Positions 1-5,419 are shown, counted from the first letter of the stretch. The stretch is DNA of 5,419 bases from JALXCG01 sp026991065 [NCBI: Gemmatimonadota bacterium] (GCA_026991065.1 JALXCG010000526.1:1-5419), one strand, 5' to 3'. The notes: generated by a model not told the origin, from the sequence alone. Translations and numbers: made by a program.

Positions 1-1571
1 CTGTGACCGAGGCCGGCGCGGAATCTTTTGCCAAGGTCTCCTATCTGTCGCAAGAGGCGGTTTACGTGGACGCCGGCTCCGAGGCCGGGATTGCGGTTGG
101 CGATACACTGGAACTGCTCAGGGGCGGGGCGCTGGTGGTCGAATATGTTGCCGGTCACTCCGCGGCTTGCCGGTTGCTCGACGGCGCGGTTGCCGTGAAG
201 CCGGGCGACCGCCTGCGTTTCACTCCGGCGCCGCCGGCGGAAGATGTGGCGGAACCGGTCACCGAGGCGCCCGCCGAGGCGCTGCCCGCGAGCCTTGGAA
301 CCGCCGCCGCGCCGGAGAGCGGTCCACGGAGTGAAACCCGCGGCAAGGTCGATCTGTACTGGCTTTCGCTCTCCGCGACCGATGCCGATGTAACGAGCTA
401 TCAACAGCCTTCAGCTTCGATTCGACTGGAGAGCAGTGGACTCTTCGGGCGTGAGATCGACCTCTTGGTGCGGATGTGCAGCAAGTACTCCCGCCGCGAG
501 CGGGATTTGGGTTTGGGCGGTTACTCCACTGACTGGCGCCAGCGCGTCTGCGAGGCGGCGCTCACCTACGCTCCCGGCGATGGCTCGACCACCTTCCGGC
601 TGGGCCGCCTGTTTTCGCCCCGGCTGCGCGGCTTCGGCAACTGGGATGGTCTTTACCTGGATCATCGGTTCGGCGAACGCTGGCGGGTGGGGATTCTCGG
701 CGGTGGAGCGCCCGATTTGACCGACGGCAGTGTGCGCTTTGATCAGCAGAAGGGGGCGGCGTTTGTTGCCTGCGATGCGGGGGTGATGGGACGGACCCGC
801 TACCGCGGCACGCTGGCCGTGACCGGCAACTATGAAGATGGCACTGTCGAGCGCCTGGGTGTGGACGGCATCATCAGCCGTGAGTACCTGTATCTCCAAA
901 ACGACATCTGGTTCGGCCGTCGCCTGGATCTGCATCAGGACATGATGGTGGACCTGCTGCGGGACTGGCGCCATGAAGAGGGGGGCGACCGGTTGAAGCT
1001 CACCTCCTTCTATTTCCATGCGCGCTACTTGGTCAATGACTGGCTGTGGCTATCCGGCTGCTACGATCGCCACGAGCATGTGCGCCTGATCGATACCCGC
1101 GAACTGCCCGACTCGCTTTTCTTCGATGAGGGACAGGGGGGAGGACGCCTGGAAGCGGGCGTTCGGCTGCCGCTCTCTCTGCGCTTGACGACGGCCTACG
1201 GCGTGCGCAAGTTGGACGAATCCGGCAGCGAGTCCTATTTCCTCCACACCACACTTGGGTCGCAGTTCCGGATCTGGCGGCCGCTCGACTGGCGAGCAGA
1301 CTATGCCTGGTCCGACGGCGTGGACAGTGATGCCAGCGCCGGAATGCTGGATCTCTGGTTGCGCCTGACACCGACCTTTACGCTGGGCGCCGCGGGCGGG
1401 ATGGAGCGCAATACCTCCTTGCTCGGCACCGATCTGGATCGTGACTGGGAACGCTTGCACACCACCTGGGTCGTGGCCCGTCACGTCGATCTGTACGCGT
1501 CATTCACGCACGCTTCCGGCGACATTGGTGCCGGTGACGAAGTCTTGGCGCGCTTGGGTTACCGCTGGTGA
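1..1571 (+). CDS. extI: Outer-membrane beta-barrel protein, ExtI-like porin of a selenite/tellurite-type electron conduit (5' partial)
   Basis: Likely the outer-membrane channel of a cytochrome conduit. The frame is open to the left edge. The first possible start, GTG at 3, would give a protein with no signal peptide, so the true start and leader probably lie upstream. Numbering from that GTG, residues 8-73 form a small beta-rich domain (VYVDAG, GIAVGDTLELL, VKPGDRLRF), the hydrophilic fold often placed before barrels. Residues 75-110 are an Ala/Pro/Glu-rich linker. From about 113 to 522 there are alternating polar/aromatic strands with charged loops, ending in LARLGYRW; a C-terminal aromatic is the usual barrel-assembly signal. 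There are no heme motifs. Five cysteines (56, 159, 183, 257, 353) are more than is usual for a porin. The ExtI name rests mainly on the next two genes, a multiheme selenoprotein cytochrome and a rhodanese lipoprotein. The alternative is an unrelated PioB/MtrB-like or generic barrel. Confidence 0.72.
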   Translation, partial: VTEAGAESFAKVSYLSQEAVYVDAGSEAGIAVGDTLELLRGGALVVEYVAGHSAACRLLDGAVAVKPGDRLRFTPAPPAEDVAEPVTEAPAEALPASLGTAAAPESGPRSETRGKVDLYWLSLSATDADVTSYQQPSASIRLESSGLFGREIDLLVRMCSKYSRRERDLGLGGYSTDWRQRVCEAALTYAPGDGSTTFRLGRLFSPRLRGFGNWDGLYLDHRFGERWRVGILGGGAPDLTDGSVRFDQQKGAAFVACDAGVMGRTRYRGTLAVTGNYEDGTVERLGVDGIISREYLYLQNDIWFGRRLDLHQDMMVDLLRDWRHEEGGDRLKLTSFYFHARYLVNDWLWLSGCYDRHEHVRLIDTRELPDSLFFDEGQGGGRLEAGVRLPLSLRLTTAYGVRKLDESGSESYFLHTTLGSQFRIWRPLDWRADYAWSDGVDSDASAGMLDLWLRLTPTFTLGAAGGMERNTSLLGTDLDRDWERLHTTWVVARHVDLYASFTHASGDIGAGDEVLARLGYRW

Positions 1572-1579
1572 GCGGACGA

Positions 1580-1584
1580 AAGGA
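1580..1584 (+). promoter_or_regulatory. Ribosome binding site of extKL (AAGGA)
   Basis: AAGGA lies 7 bases before the ATG at 1592. It favours this ATG over the in-frame GTG at 1568, which overlaps the extI stop and would place the charged stretch SGRKESS before the signal peptide. From 1592 the protein starts MKR followed by a hydrophobic segment, as expected for a lipoprotein. Confidence 0.75.
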
Positions 1585-1591
1585 ATCGTCG

Positions 1592-2971
1592 ATGAAACGC
1601 ATAGTATCGATCCCGGGGACGGCGCTGCGCCTACTCCTTGTGGGTGGGATCGTTTCGGTTCTGGGGAGCGGCTGTACCGACACGACCAATCCCCCCGAAG
1701 TGGTTCCCCCCGGCTCGGAGACAAGCAGTTCCTGCGTCAATTGTCACCGCGATCAGGATCTGCTGATCGCCAGCGCGGATCCCGATACCACACCGCCGCC
1801 GGCCGATTCGGGCGAGGGCTGAGGCGGGGCAGTTGCCCCGCTGGAAGCGTGGGAAAAGGTTGTTATTGAGAATATGGACGAGTTCCTTCGTGACGCCCAT
1901 GGGCGGGTTGGCTGCACCGGCTGCCACGGTGGCAATTCCACCGCGGCGGACAAGGAGTCGGCCCACGAGGGGGTGACGCTTGACCCGACCGAGGCGCCGG
2001 CCGCGGCCTGCGGAGGCTGCCACCAGGATATCTCCGCCGCGGCGCCGCTCTCGATGCACTATCTGCTCTCCGGGGAACGCGCCTTGATCGAGAAACGGGC
2101 GGAGTGCACTCTGGATTCCGATCCGAATCTTCATCAGGCGTTCACCGAAGATTGTTTCAAGTGCCACGCGACCTGTGGCCAGTGCCACGTGAGTCGGCCC
2201 AAGTCGGTTGGCGGCGGGCTGATTGAAGGGCACATTTTTCAGCGCACGCCGTCGATGGTGAACCAGTGCACCGCTTGCCATGGGAGCCGCATTGGTGAAG
2301 AGTACCGTGGCGCGCACAAGGACCAGATCCCCGATTACAAGGGCGATGTGCACTATCTGAAGAATTCAAGTGTCGGCGGCAAACACTGCGCCAATTGTCA
2401 CTCCGGGGCGGAGATGCACAACGGGCAAGCGGATCATCGCTACTCGGTTGCCGAGATGCCACGCTGTGAATGGTGTCATTATGACGACGAGGCCACCAAT
2501 GACTATCACGAACAGCACTGGGGTGAACTGAGCTGCACTGTTTGCCACGCGCAGGACTACAAAAGTTGCAACGATTGTCATGTGCAGGGTGGCGGCCTGA
2601 GCGAACCCTCTTACCTTTCTTTCAAGATCGGGCACAATCCGCGCCCGGATGATCGACCCTATAAATATGTCACTTTGCGCCACATTCCTATTGCCGAAAC
2701 CTCCTACGATCCCACCGGCTACAGTGGTGGCTTGCCGGGTTATACCGATGAGCCGACCTGGAAAATGACGACACCTCACAACATCCGGCGCTGGACAGCG
2801 CGTACCGATACGACCGGGGGGCGCTCCTGCATGACCGCGTGTCATGAGACACCGGCCACGGTCGAGGGGTACTTCCTGCGGGCGGTGGATTTAGAAGAGA
2901 TGTCGGAGGACGAGGCTGCGGCCAATGCGGCGCTGATCGTGCCGGATTCGCCGCCGACCGAATGGAACTGA
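1592..2971 (+). CDS. extKL: Multiheme c-type cytochrome lipoprotein, ExtKL-type selenoprotein with in-frame UGA read as selenocysteine
   Basis: Predicted 459-residue periplasmic or outer-membrane electron carrier. Residues 1-28 are a lipoprotein signal (MKR, hydrophobic core, LGSGC; lipid Cys28, loose lipobox). A Pro/Thr-rich linker follows. Heme sites CXXCH start at 48, 108, 140, 188, 195, 226, 266, 292, 315 and 326, and a CX3CH lies at 413-418, giving 11 potential hemes. The pair at 188-199 is only two residues apart. Codon 77 is TGA (1820-1822) in GEG-U-GG, between hemes 1 and 2. The frame stays open on both sides, and 17 protein-like codons (GGAVAPLEAWEKVV...) run to the next ATG at 1874. 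Read separately, the downstream part would have ten heme sites but no signal peptide, so it could not be exported for heme attachment, and that ATG lacks a well-spaced Shine-Dalgarno. I recall a family called multiheme (seleno)protein ExtKL in which ExtK and ExtL are one Sec protein; this fits. The alternative is a nonsense-mutated gene. The gene starts 20 bases after extI. Confidence 0.8.
1820..1822 (+). other. In-frame UGA, proposed selenocysteine codon (Sec77 of ExtKL)
   Basis: This TGA is the only stop in an otherwise continuous frame from 1592 to 2971. Its context is GGC-TGA-GGC, giving Glu-Gly-Sec-Gly-Gly. A SECIS-like hairpin begins 13 bases after it. No selA, selB, selC or selD gene is in the window, so decoding capacity must be checked in the rest of the genome. 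Confidence 0.75.
1824..1841 (+). other. Perfect GC-rich hairpin directly after the UGA, competing with the SECIS candidate
   Basis: GCGGGGC (1824-1830) and GCCCCGC (1835-1841) form a perfect 7-bp stem with an AGTT loop, starting one base after the UGA. Its loop is only 8 bases from the UGA, too close for a standard SECIS. It shares 1836-1841 with the SECIS candidate, so the two folds exclude each other. It is not followed by a T-run, so it does not look like a terminator. Confidence 0.5.
1836..1853 (+). promoter_or_regulatory. Candidate bacterial SECIS hairpin for UGA 1820-1822
   Basis: The 5' arm CCCCGCT (1836-1842) pairs with AGCG-T-GGG (1846-1853). This gives seven base pairs with one bulged U at 1850 and a GGA loop at 1843-1845. 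Twenty bases separate the UGA from the loop. As I recall the bacterial SECIS model, the loop lies about 16-37 bases after the UGA, is short and has a G in its first two positions, and all three conditions are met. The hairpin sits inside the coding sequence and would be bound by SelB. It overlaps an alternative hairpin at 1824-1841. Pairing was worked out by eye, without folding energies. Confidence 0.6.
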
Positions 2972-3031
2972 ATGGGGCCGCAAGTGCTGCTGATGTGGCG
3001 CGCACGGCCTTCTGAATCCCTGAACTCCATG

Positions 3032-3038
3032 AAAGGTG
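3032..3038 (+). promoter_or_regulatory. Ribosome binding site of extH (AAAGGTG)
   Basis: AAAGGTG lies 7 bases before the ATG at 3046. That ATG opens directly into a lipoprotein signal peptide, which supports this start. Confidence 0.7.
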
Positions 3039-3045
3039 AAAGACA

Positions 3046-4050
3046 ATGACCAAGCTATCGAAAGTAGCCCTGTGGACCACACCGGCCATGATCGCTCTCT
3101 TCGCGGCTGGCTGCAATGATGACGACAGTGGCACCAATCCGCCGCCGGAAGTGAACGAATTCGAGACCTTGACCACCTACCTGAGCAACAACAGCCTGGA
3201 TCTTCCGAGTCTGTTCGACGGCTGGTTGATCGATGCCCAGACCATTTTCGACAACGGCCCGGAGACCTATTTCATCATGGATATCCGTGGTGGTGATATC
3301 TATGGCGGTGGCAATGGCACGCCGGATTTCGAGGATGGCCACATCCCGGGCGCCCACTCGGTGGCGCTGAGCGACGTGGTTGACTACGAGGCCGCCAACA
3401 ACACCAGCGGGCTGCCGGTCGTGGTGGTTTGCTACTCCGGTCACAACGCCGCGATGGCGACGATGGCGCTGCGCCTGATGGGCGTGCAGGCGGCATCGCT
3501 CAAATTCGGGATGAGTGCCTGGAACGCTGCCTTTGACGTGTGGACCGGCAATGTGGGCAACACCGCACTGGACTACGCGGGTGCCTGGACCACCGATCCG
3601 GTTGCGGAAATGCCGAGCGGTTTCGATGCCCCGGTCCTCAATACCGGCGATGAGGATGGTTTCGACATTCTTCAGGATCGGGTGATGGCTACTCTGAGCG
3701 AGGGGCTCCACGGGATCAAGAACGTGGATGTGCTTTCGGCAACCACCGACTACCAGATCTTCAACTACTGGGCGATGTCCGACATCGAGCACTACGGCCA
3801 CATCACCGGCTGCTACCAGGTGACCCCGGGCGAGTTCGGTGTGGATGACCTGGATGCGTTGGATCCGAACGCGGAGAACGTATTCTACTGCTGGTCGGGA
3901 CAGACGGCGTCGATGATCGCCGAGTGGCTGCGGGTGCTTGGCTACGATGCCTACACCCTGCTCTATAGCGCCAATGGCATGATCTACGATGACCTCGAGA
4001 GCCACAAATGGCCGGGGCCGGGCGATTTTGAATTCGAAACCGGTTCCTGA
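3046..4050 (+). CDS. extH: Tandem rhodanese-domain lipoprotein, ExtH-like
   Basis: Exported 334-residue lipoprotein with two rhodanese-type domains, probably handling sulfane sulfur or the selenium equivalent. The signal is MTKLSK, then a hydrophobic stretch ending in lipobox FAAGC (lipid Cys23) and an Asp/Pro-rich linker. Domain 1 (about 40-175) has FIMDIRGG, GHIPGAHSVAL (99-108) and the six-residue loop C129-YSGHN. Domain 2 (about 205-325) has the parallel GHITGCYQV and loop C282-WSGQT. Both domains keep the catalytic-type cysteine, whereas tandem rhodaneses often keep only one. Neither loop has the Arg that is common in thiosulfate sulfurtransferases, so the substrate may differ. Cys256, in the GHITGC motif, is an extra possible redox partner. 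The gene follows extKL by 74 bases and is probably co-transcribed. In Geobacter, as I recall, extH heads the operon; here it follows the cytochrome. The rhodanese fold and lipid anchor are clear; the ExtH name depends on context. Confidence 0.82.
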   Translation: MTKLSKVALWTTPAMIALFAAGCNDDDSGTNPPPEVNEFETLTTYLSNNSLDLPSLFDGWLIDAQTIFDNGPETYFIMDIRGGDIYGGGNGTPDFEDGHIPGAHSVALSDVVDYEAANNTSGLPVVVVCYSGHNAAMATMALRLMGVQAASLKFGMSAWNAAFDVWTGNVGNTALDYAGAWTTDPVAEMPSGFDAPVLNTGDEDGFDILQDRVMATLSEGLHGIKNVDVLSATTDYQIFNYWAMSDIEHYGHITGCYQVTPGEFGVDDLDALDPNAENVFYCWSGQTASMIAEWLRVLGYDAYTLLYSANGMIYDDLESHKWPGPGDFEFETGS

Positions 4051-4073
4051 GTCATAACCGGATCGGAATGAGT

Positions 4074-4103
4074 CGGGCCGTCGCGGTGCGCCGCGGCGGC
4101 CCG
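4074..4103 (+). terminator. Strong hairpin between convergent genes, probable transcription terminator
   Basis: A 13-bp stem (4074-4086 with 4091-4103, a single G-U wobble when read on the plus strand) closes a TGCG loop. It lies 23 bases after the extH stop and 36 bases before the end of the hydrolase gene, so it could serve both. Only a weak T-rich stretch (TTGTGGTTC) follows on the plus strand and none on the minus strand, so efficiency is uncertain. Confidence 0.6.
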
Positions 4104-4139
4104 TTGTGGTTCAAGGTGGCCCGAGACCGGCGATCCGGG

Positions 4140-4979
4140 CTATTCGGCCGGCTGCGGCGCCCGGCTCAGGATCCGCTTCAGCCATGCGCCGACCACGGCG
4201 TAGACCTTGGCCCGCTCCACCTCGTTGAAGATCTCGTGGTACATGCCGTCGAAGATATGCAGCTCTTTGTCTTCGCTGGCGACATCGCGATGAAAGAGCA
4301 CGCTGCCTTCGGGCGCGACAATGCGGTCTTCGCGCCCGGCGAGGATGAGCAGCGGGAGCTTGATCTCTTCGGCGCCGGCCAGGGCGTCTTCCATCGCCTG
4401 CGTCATTTCGGTGTAGAGCCGCGGCGAAACCTGATCGTGAACCAGGGGGTCGGACTCATAGGCCTCGATGATCGATGCGTCGTGGGAGAGGGCGCCGGGG
4501 TCGATCTCGTTGGACATGCTGAAGCTGGGCAGGATGTTGGAGAGCAGGCGCCCGGCACTCTCTTTCCACCAGGGGACTTCGACCGCTACCTGGAAGGCGG
4601 CGCCGGAGAGGATGGCGCCGTGCACCTCTTCTTGATGGTCGAGCAGGTAGTGGGTGACGATGAGCCCGCCGAGCGAGTGGCCGATGAGGATGCGCGGCAG
4701 ATCGGGGGCCTCCACCACCAGGTGGTCGACGATTTCGCGGATGCCGCCGACAAAGTCGGCAAAGCGGTCGCAGTGGCCGCGCTGGCCGGGGGAGTTGCCG
4801 TGACCGACATGGTCCATGGCATAAACGCTGTAGCCTTGGTCGTTGAGATAGGCAGCGATCTCTTCGTAGCGGCCGGAGTGCTCGCCGAGACCGTGAGAGA
4901 GGACGATTGCCGCGCGCGGTTTTTCCACGGACCAGATGCGCAGGTGACGCCCGGATGGTGACTTGGTTTCTGTTAGCAT
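4140..4979 (-). CDS. Alpha/beta hydrolase, monoacylglycerol lipase / lysophospholipase family (serine hydrolase S33-like)
   Basis: Probable cytoplasmic serine hydrolase acting on monoacylglycerols, lysophospholipids or similar esters. The 279-residue length is typical of the family. In order it shows the oxyanion motif HGLGEHSGRY (29-38), DHVGHGNSPGQRG (57-69), nucleophile elbow GHSLGG with Ser102, a cap region (about 135-195), the acid in AGREDRIVAP (Asp218) and the catalytic His248 in MYHEIFNE. All three catalytic residues are present. There is no signal peptide. I place the start at the ATG at 4979, because GAGG lies 8 bases upstream; a GTG at 4985 would leave only 2 bases to that site. 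The gene is convergent to extH and divergent from miaB, so it is probably a single-gene unit unrelated to the conduit. Class is certain; the exact substrate is not. Confidence 0.93.
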   Translation of the reverse strand: MLTETKSPSGRHLRIWSVEKPRAAIVLSHGLGEHSGRYEEIAAYLNDQGYSVYAMDHVGHGNSPGQRGHCDRFADFVGGIREIVDHLVVEAPDLPRILIGHSLGGLIVTHYLLDHQEEVHGAILSGAAFQVAVEVPWWKESAGRLLSNILPSFSMSNEIDPGALSHDASIIEAYESDPLVHDQVSPRLYTEMTQAMEDALAGAEEIKLPLLILAGREDRIVAPEGSVLFHRDVASEDKELHIFDGMYHEIFNEVERAKVYAVVGAWLKRILSRAPQPAE

Positions 4980-4987
4980 TTGCACAA

Positions 4988-4991
4988 CCTC
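4988..4991 (-). promoter_or_regulatory. Ribosome binding site of the hydrolase (GAGG)
   Basis: On the minus strand GTGAGG precedes the ATG at 4979 by 8 bases. This decides for that ATG over the GTG at 4985. Confidence 0.6.
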
Positions 4992-4998
4992 ACTCTCG

Positions 4999-5142
4999 GT
5001 GGGAGCAGCCGTATTTTTCCCAGCTAAGATAAGTGTATCCCCGTTTTTTGGTTTGGTGGTGTTCTCTTTGTTTTGCCCGATGCGGCGGCGGCGTGCGAGG
5101 GGGGGGAAGGGGCCGGCTGGAGCCTGAGCCCTCTGCTCCCAC
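4999..5142. repeat. Widely spaced 10-bp perfect inverted repeat (GTGGGAGCAG / CTGCTCCCAC)
   Basis: The arms are at 4999-5008 and 5133-5142, with 124 bases between them. The proximal arm lies just upstream of the hydrolase Shine-Dalgarno. The arms could pair in a long hydrolase leader or be two sites for one regulator. A chance match is possible in GC-rich DNA. Confidence 0.4.
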
Positions 5143-5178
5143 GAAGACCCGGTTCAGCATGAAGGGGAAGGGGTGCGC

Positions 5179-5221
5179 CGGCGGCCGGCAGGCTTGCCAC
5201 GGCCCGGTTTCGGCGGCCGGC
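5179..5221. repeat. Direct repeat of CGGCGGCCGGC
   Basis: The 11-base unit occurs at 5179-5189 and 5211-5221, with start points 32 bases apart. Each copy contains the palindrome GGCCGG or close to it. It may be a protein-binding pair or simple GC-rich drift. Confidence 0.35.
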
Positions 5222-5286
5222 GGTACTTCTTCAATGGAATGGTGCGATGAAAGAGCGGCAAAAAGGGAGCCTGCGGTGATCCTGGT

Positions 5287-5316
5287 TTGACCGTTTGCGA
5301 CCGCCACCACTATCCT
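5287..5316 (+). promoter_or_regulatory. Candidate sigma-70-type promoter for miaB
   Basis: TTGACC (5287-5292) and TATCCT (5311-5316) are separated by 18 bases. They match the -35 consensus at five of six positions and the -10 at four of six. The start of transcription would fall near 5323, about 35 bases before the ATG. Confidence 0.35.
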
Positions 5317-5358
5317 CTGTTTTTCCTCGTTTCTCTTTTGCCGAAATTTGTGAGACCG

Positions 5359-5419
5359 ATGCGGCCGACCTATCACATTGAAACTTATGGCTGTCAGATG
5401 AATGTGCTCGACTCCGAGC
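5359..5419 (+). CDS. miaB: tRNA-2-methylthio-N6-dimethylallyladenosine synthase MiaB, N-terminal fragment (3' partial)
   Basis: Only the first 20 codons are in the window; the gene runs off the right edge. They include YHIETYGCQMNVLDSE, the start of the N-terminal methylthiotransferase (UPF0004) domain, with Cys12 as the first of three ligands of the auxiliary iron-sulfur cluster. The GCQMN form is typical of MiaB; RimO usually has GCPKN and MtaB GCKVN. The full enzyme is a radical-SAM protein that methylthiolates A37 of certain tRNAs. The ATG at 5359 has only a weak GTGAG upstream. An in-frame GTG at 5350 is an alternative start that would add three residues. The T-rich tail and candidate promoter at 5287-5316 lie directly upstream. 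Confidence 0.85.
   Translation, partial: MRPTYHIETYGCQMNVLDSE

Larger units (their letters stand above)
4980..5358. other. Spacer between divergent hydrolase and miaB genes, no convincing gene
   Basis: This 379-base stretch should hold the divergent promoters. From the hydrolase side it contains the Shine-Dalgarno, an inverted-repeat arm, a T-rich tract (about 5041-5077), a run of eight G (5099-5106), a GC-rich part with an 11-base direct repeat (5179-5221), and a T-rich tail with a candidate promoter before miaB. ORFs reading through it (plus 5033-5290, minus 4990-5376) are rich in Gly, Arg and Pro, lack a ribosome binding site or domain motif, and the minus one overlaps the miaB start. I could find no tRNA-like fold, including selC, by eye. 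Confidence 0.6.

Noticed and set aside
411-1019. Minus-strand 202-residue ORF within the barrel gene
   Set aside because: It is a shadow frame of a GC-rich coding region, with no domain motif or ribosome binding site.
1568-1822. Independent 84-residue lipoprotein gene ending at the TGA
   Set aside because: It is better explained as the N-terminus of the selenoprotein. Its GTG start also lacks support compared with ATG 1592.
1874-2971. Separate cytoplasmic ten-heme cytochrome gene starting at ATG 1874
   Set aside because: It would have no signal peptide and no well-spaced Shine-Dalgarno, and the protein-like frame continues upstream through the TGA into a lipoprotein start.
2976-3009. Imperfect hairpin in the extKL-extH gap (GGCC/GGCC and GTGC/GCAC)
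   Set aside because: Short broken stem with a 14-base loop and no T-run; not good enough for a terminator or regulatory call.
2972-3049. 25-codon ORF between extKL and extH, overlapping the extH start (ATGA)
   Set aside because: It starts right after the extKL stop with no ribosome binding site of its own and has no recognisable sequence. Translational coupling is possible but unsupported.
3055-4005. Minus-strand 316-residue ORF opposite extH
   Set aside because: It is the antisense shadow of the rhodanese gene; the His/Val/Arg-rich translation shows no family signature.
4068-4961. Plus-strand 297-residue ORF
   Set aside because: It is the antisense shadow of the hydrolase, which has a full catalytic triad; the plus-strand translation has no recognisable motifs.
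5099-5174. G-runs as a possible G-quadruplex
   Set aside because: The runs are too unevenly spaced to give four canonical G-tracts with short loops.
5033-5290. Plus-strand 85-residue ORF in the spacer
   Set aside because: Low-complexity Gly/Arg-rich translation with no ribosome binding site and no motif.
5101-5290. Possible selC (tRNA-Sec) in the spacer, sought because of the UGA
   Set aside because: No acceptor stem, UCA anticodon loop or T-loop pattern could be assembled on either strand.

Overview
The window is GC-rich Gram-negative DNA. It holds a same-strand block of three exported proteins (positions 1-4050), then a convergent hydrolase gene, a 379-base spacer and the first codons of a tRNA-modification gene. 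The likely source is an anaerobic or metal/metalloid-reducing bacterium: Desulfuromonadota (Geobacter-like) or another deep Gram-negative phylum with similar respiratory chemistry. The Asp/Thr/Pro-rich linkers after the lipoprotein cysteines would also suit less-studied phyla, and the sequence alone does not settle this.

Positions 1-4050 look like an Ext-type outer-membrane electron conduit of the kind tied to selenite/tellurite reduction in Geobacter sulfurreducens (the extHIJKL locus). In order they are: the body and C-terminus of an outer-membrane beta-barrel (ExtI-like, 5' end outside the window), a multiheme c-type cytochrome lipoprotein (ExtKL-like) and a lipoprotein with two tandem rhodanese domains (ExtH-like). 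The gaps between them are 20 and 74 bases, and the second and third genes have good ribosome binding sites, so one transcript is likely.

The key point is the cytochrome. Naive gene calling gives two ORFs, a 76-residue lipoprotein with one CXXCH and a leaderless 365-residue protein with ten heme sites. Both are in the same frame and are separated only by one TGA at 1820-1822. The 17 sense codons between the TGA and the next ATG read as normal protein, and a hairpin with bacterial SECIS geometry lies just downstream. I annotate one selenoprotein, 1592-2971, with Sec at residue 77 and 11 potential heme sites. This fits what I recall of the ExtKL '(seleno)protein' family, in which ExtK and ExtL were split at the UGA.

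In the proposed scheme the ExtI barrel provides the outer-membrane passage, ExtKL carries electrons through its heme chain and has a reactive selenol between hemes 1 and 2, and the two rhodanese cysteines of ExtH handle sulfur or selenium intermediates. This division of labour is inferred. Positions 4051-4139 hold a strong hairpin between convergent genes. Position 4140-4979 (minus) is a monoacylglycerol-lipase-like alpha/beta hydrolase. Positions 4980-5358 hold regulatory or structured DNA with no convincing gene. From 5359 the start of miaB runs off the window.
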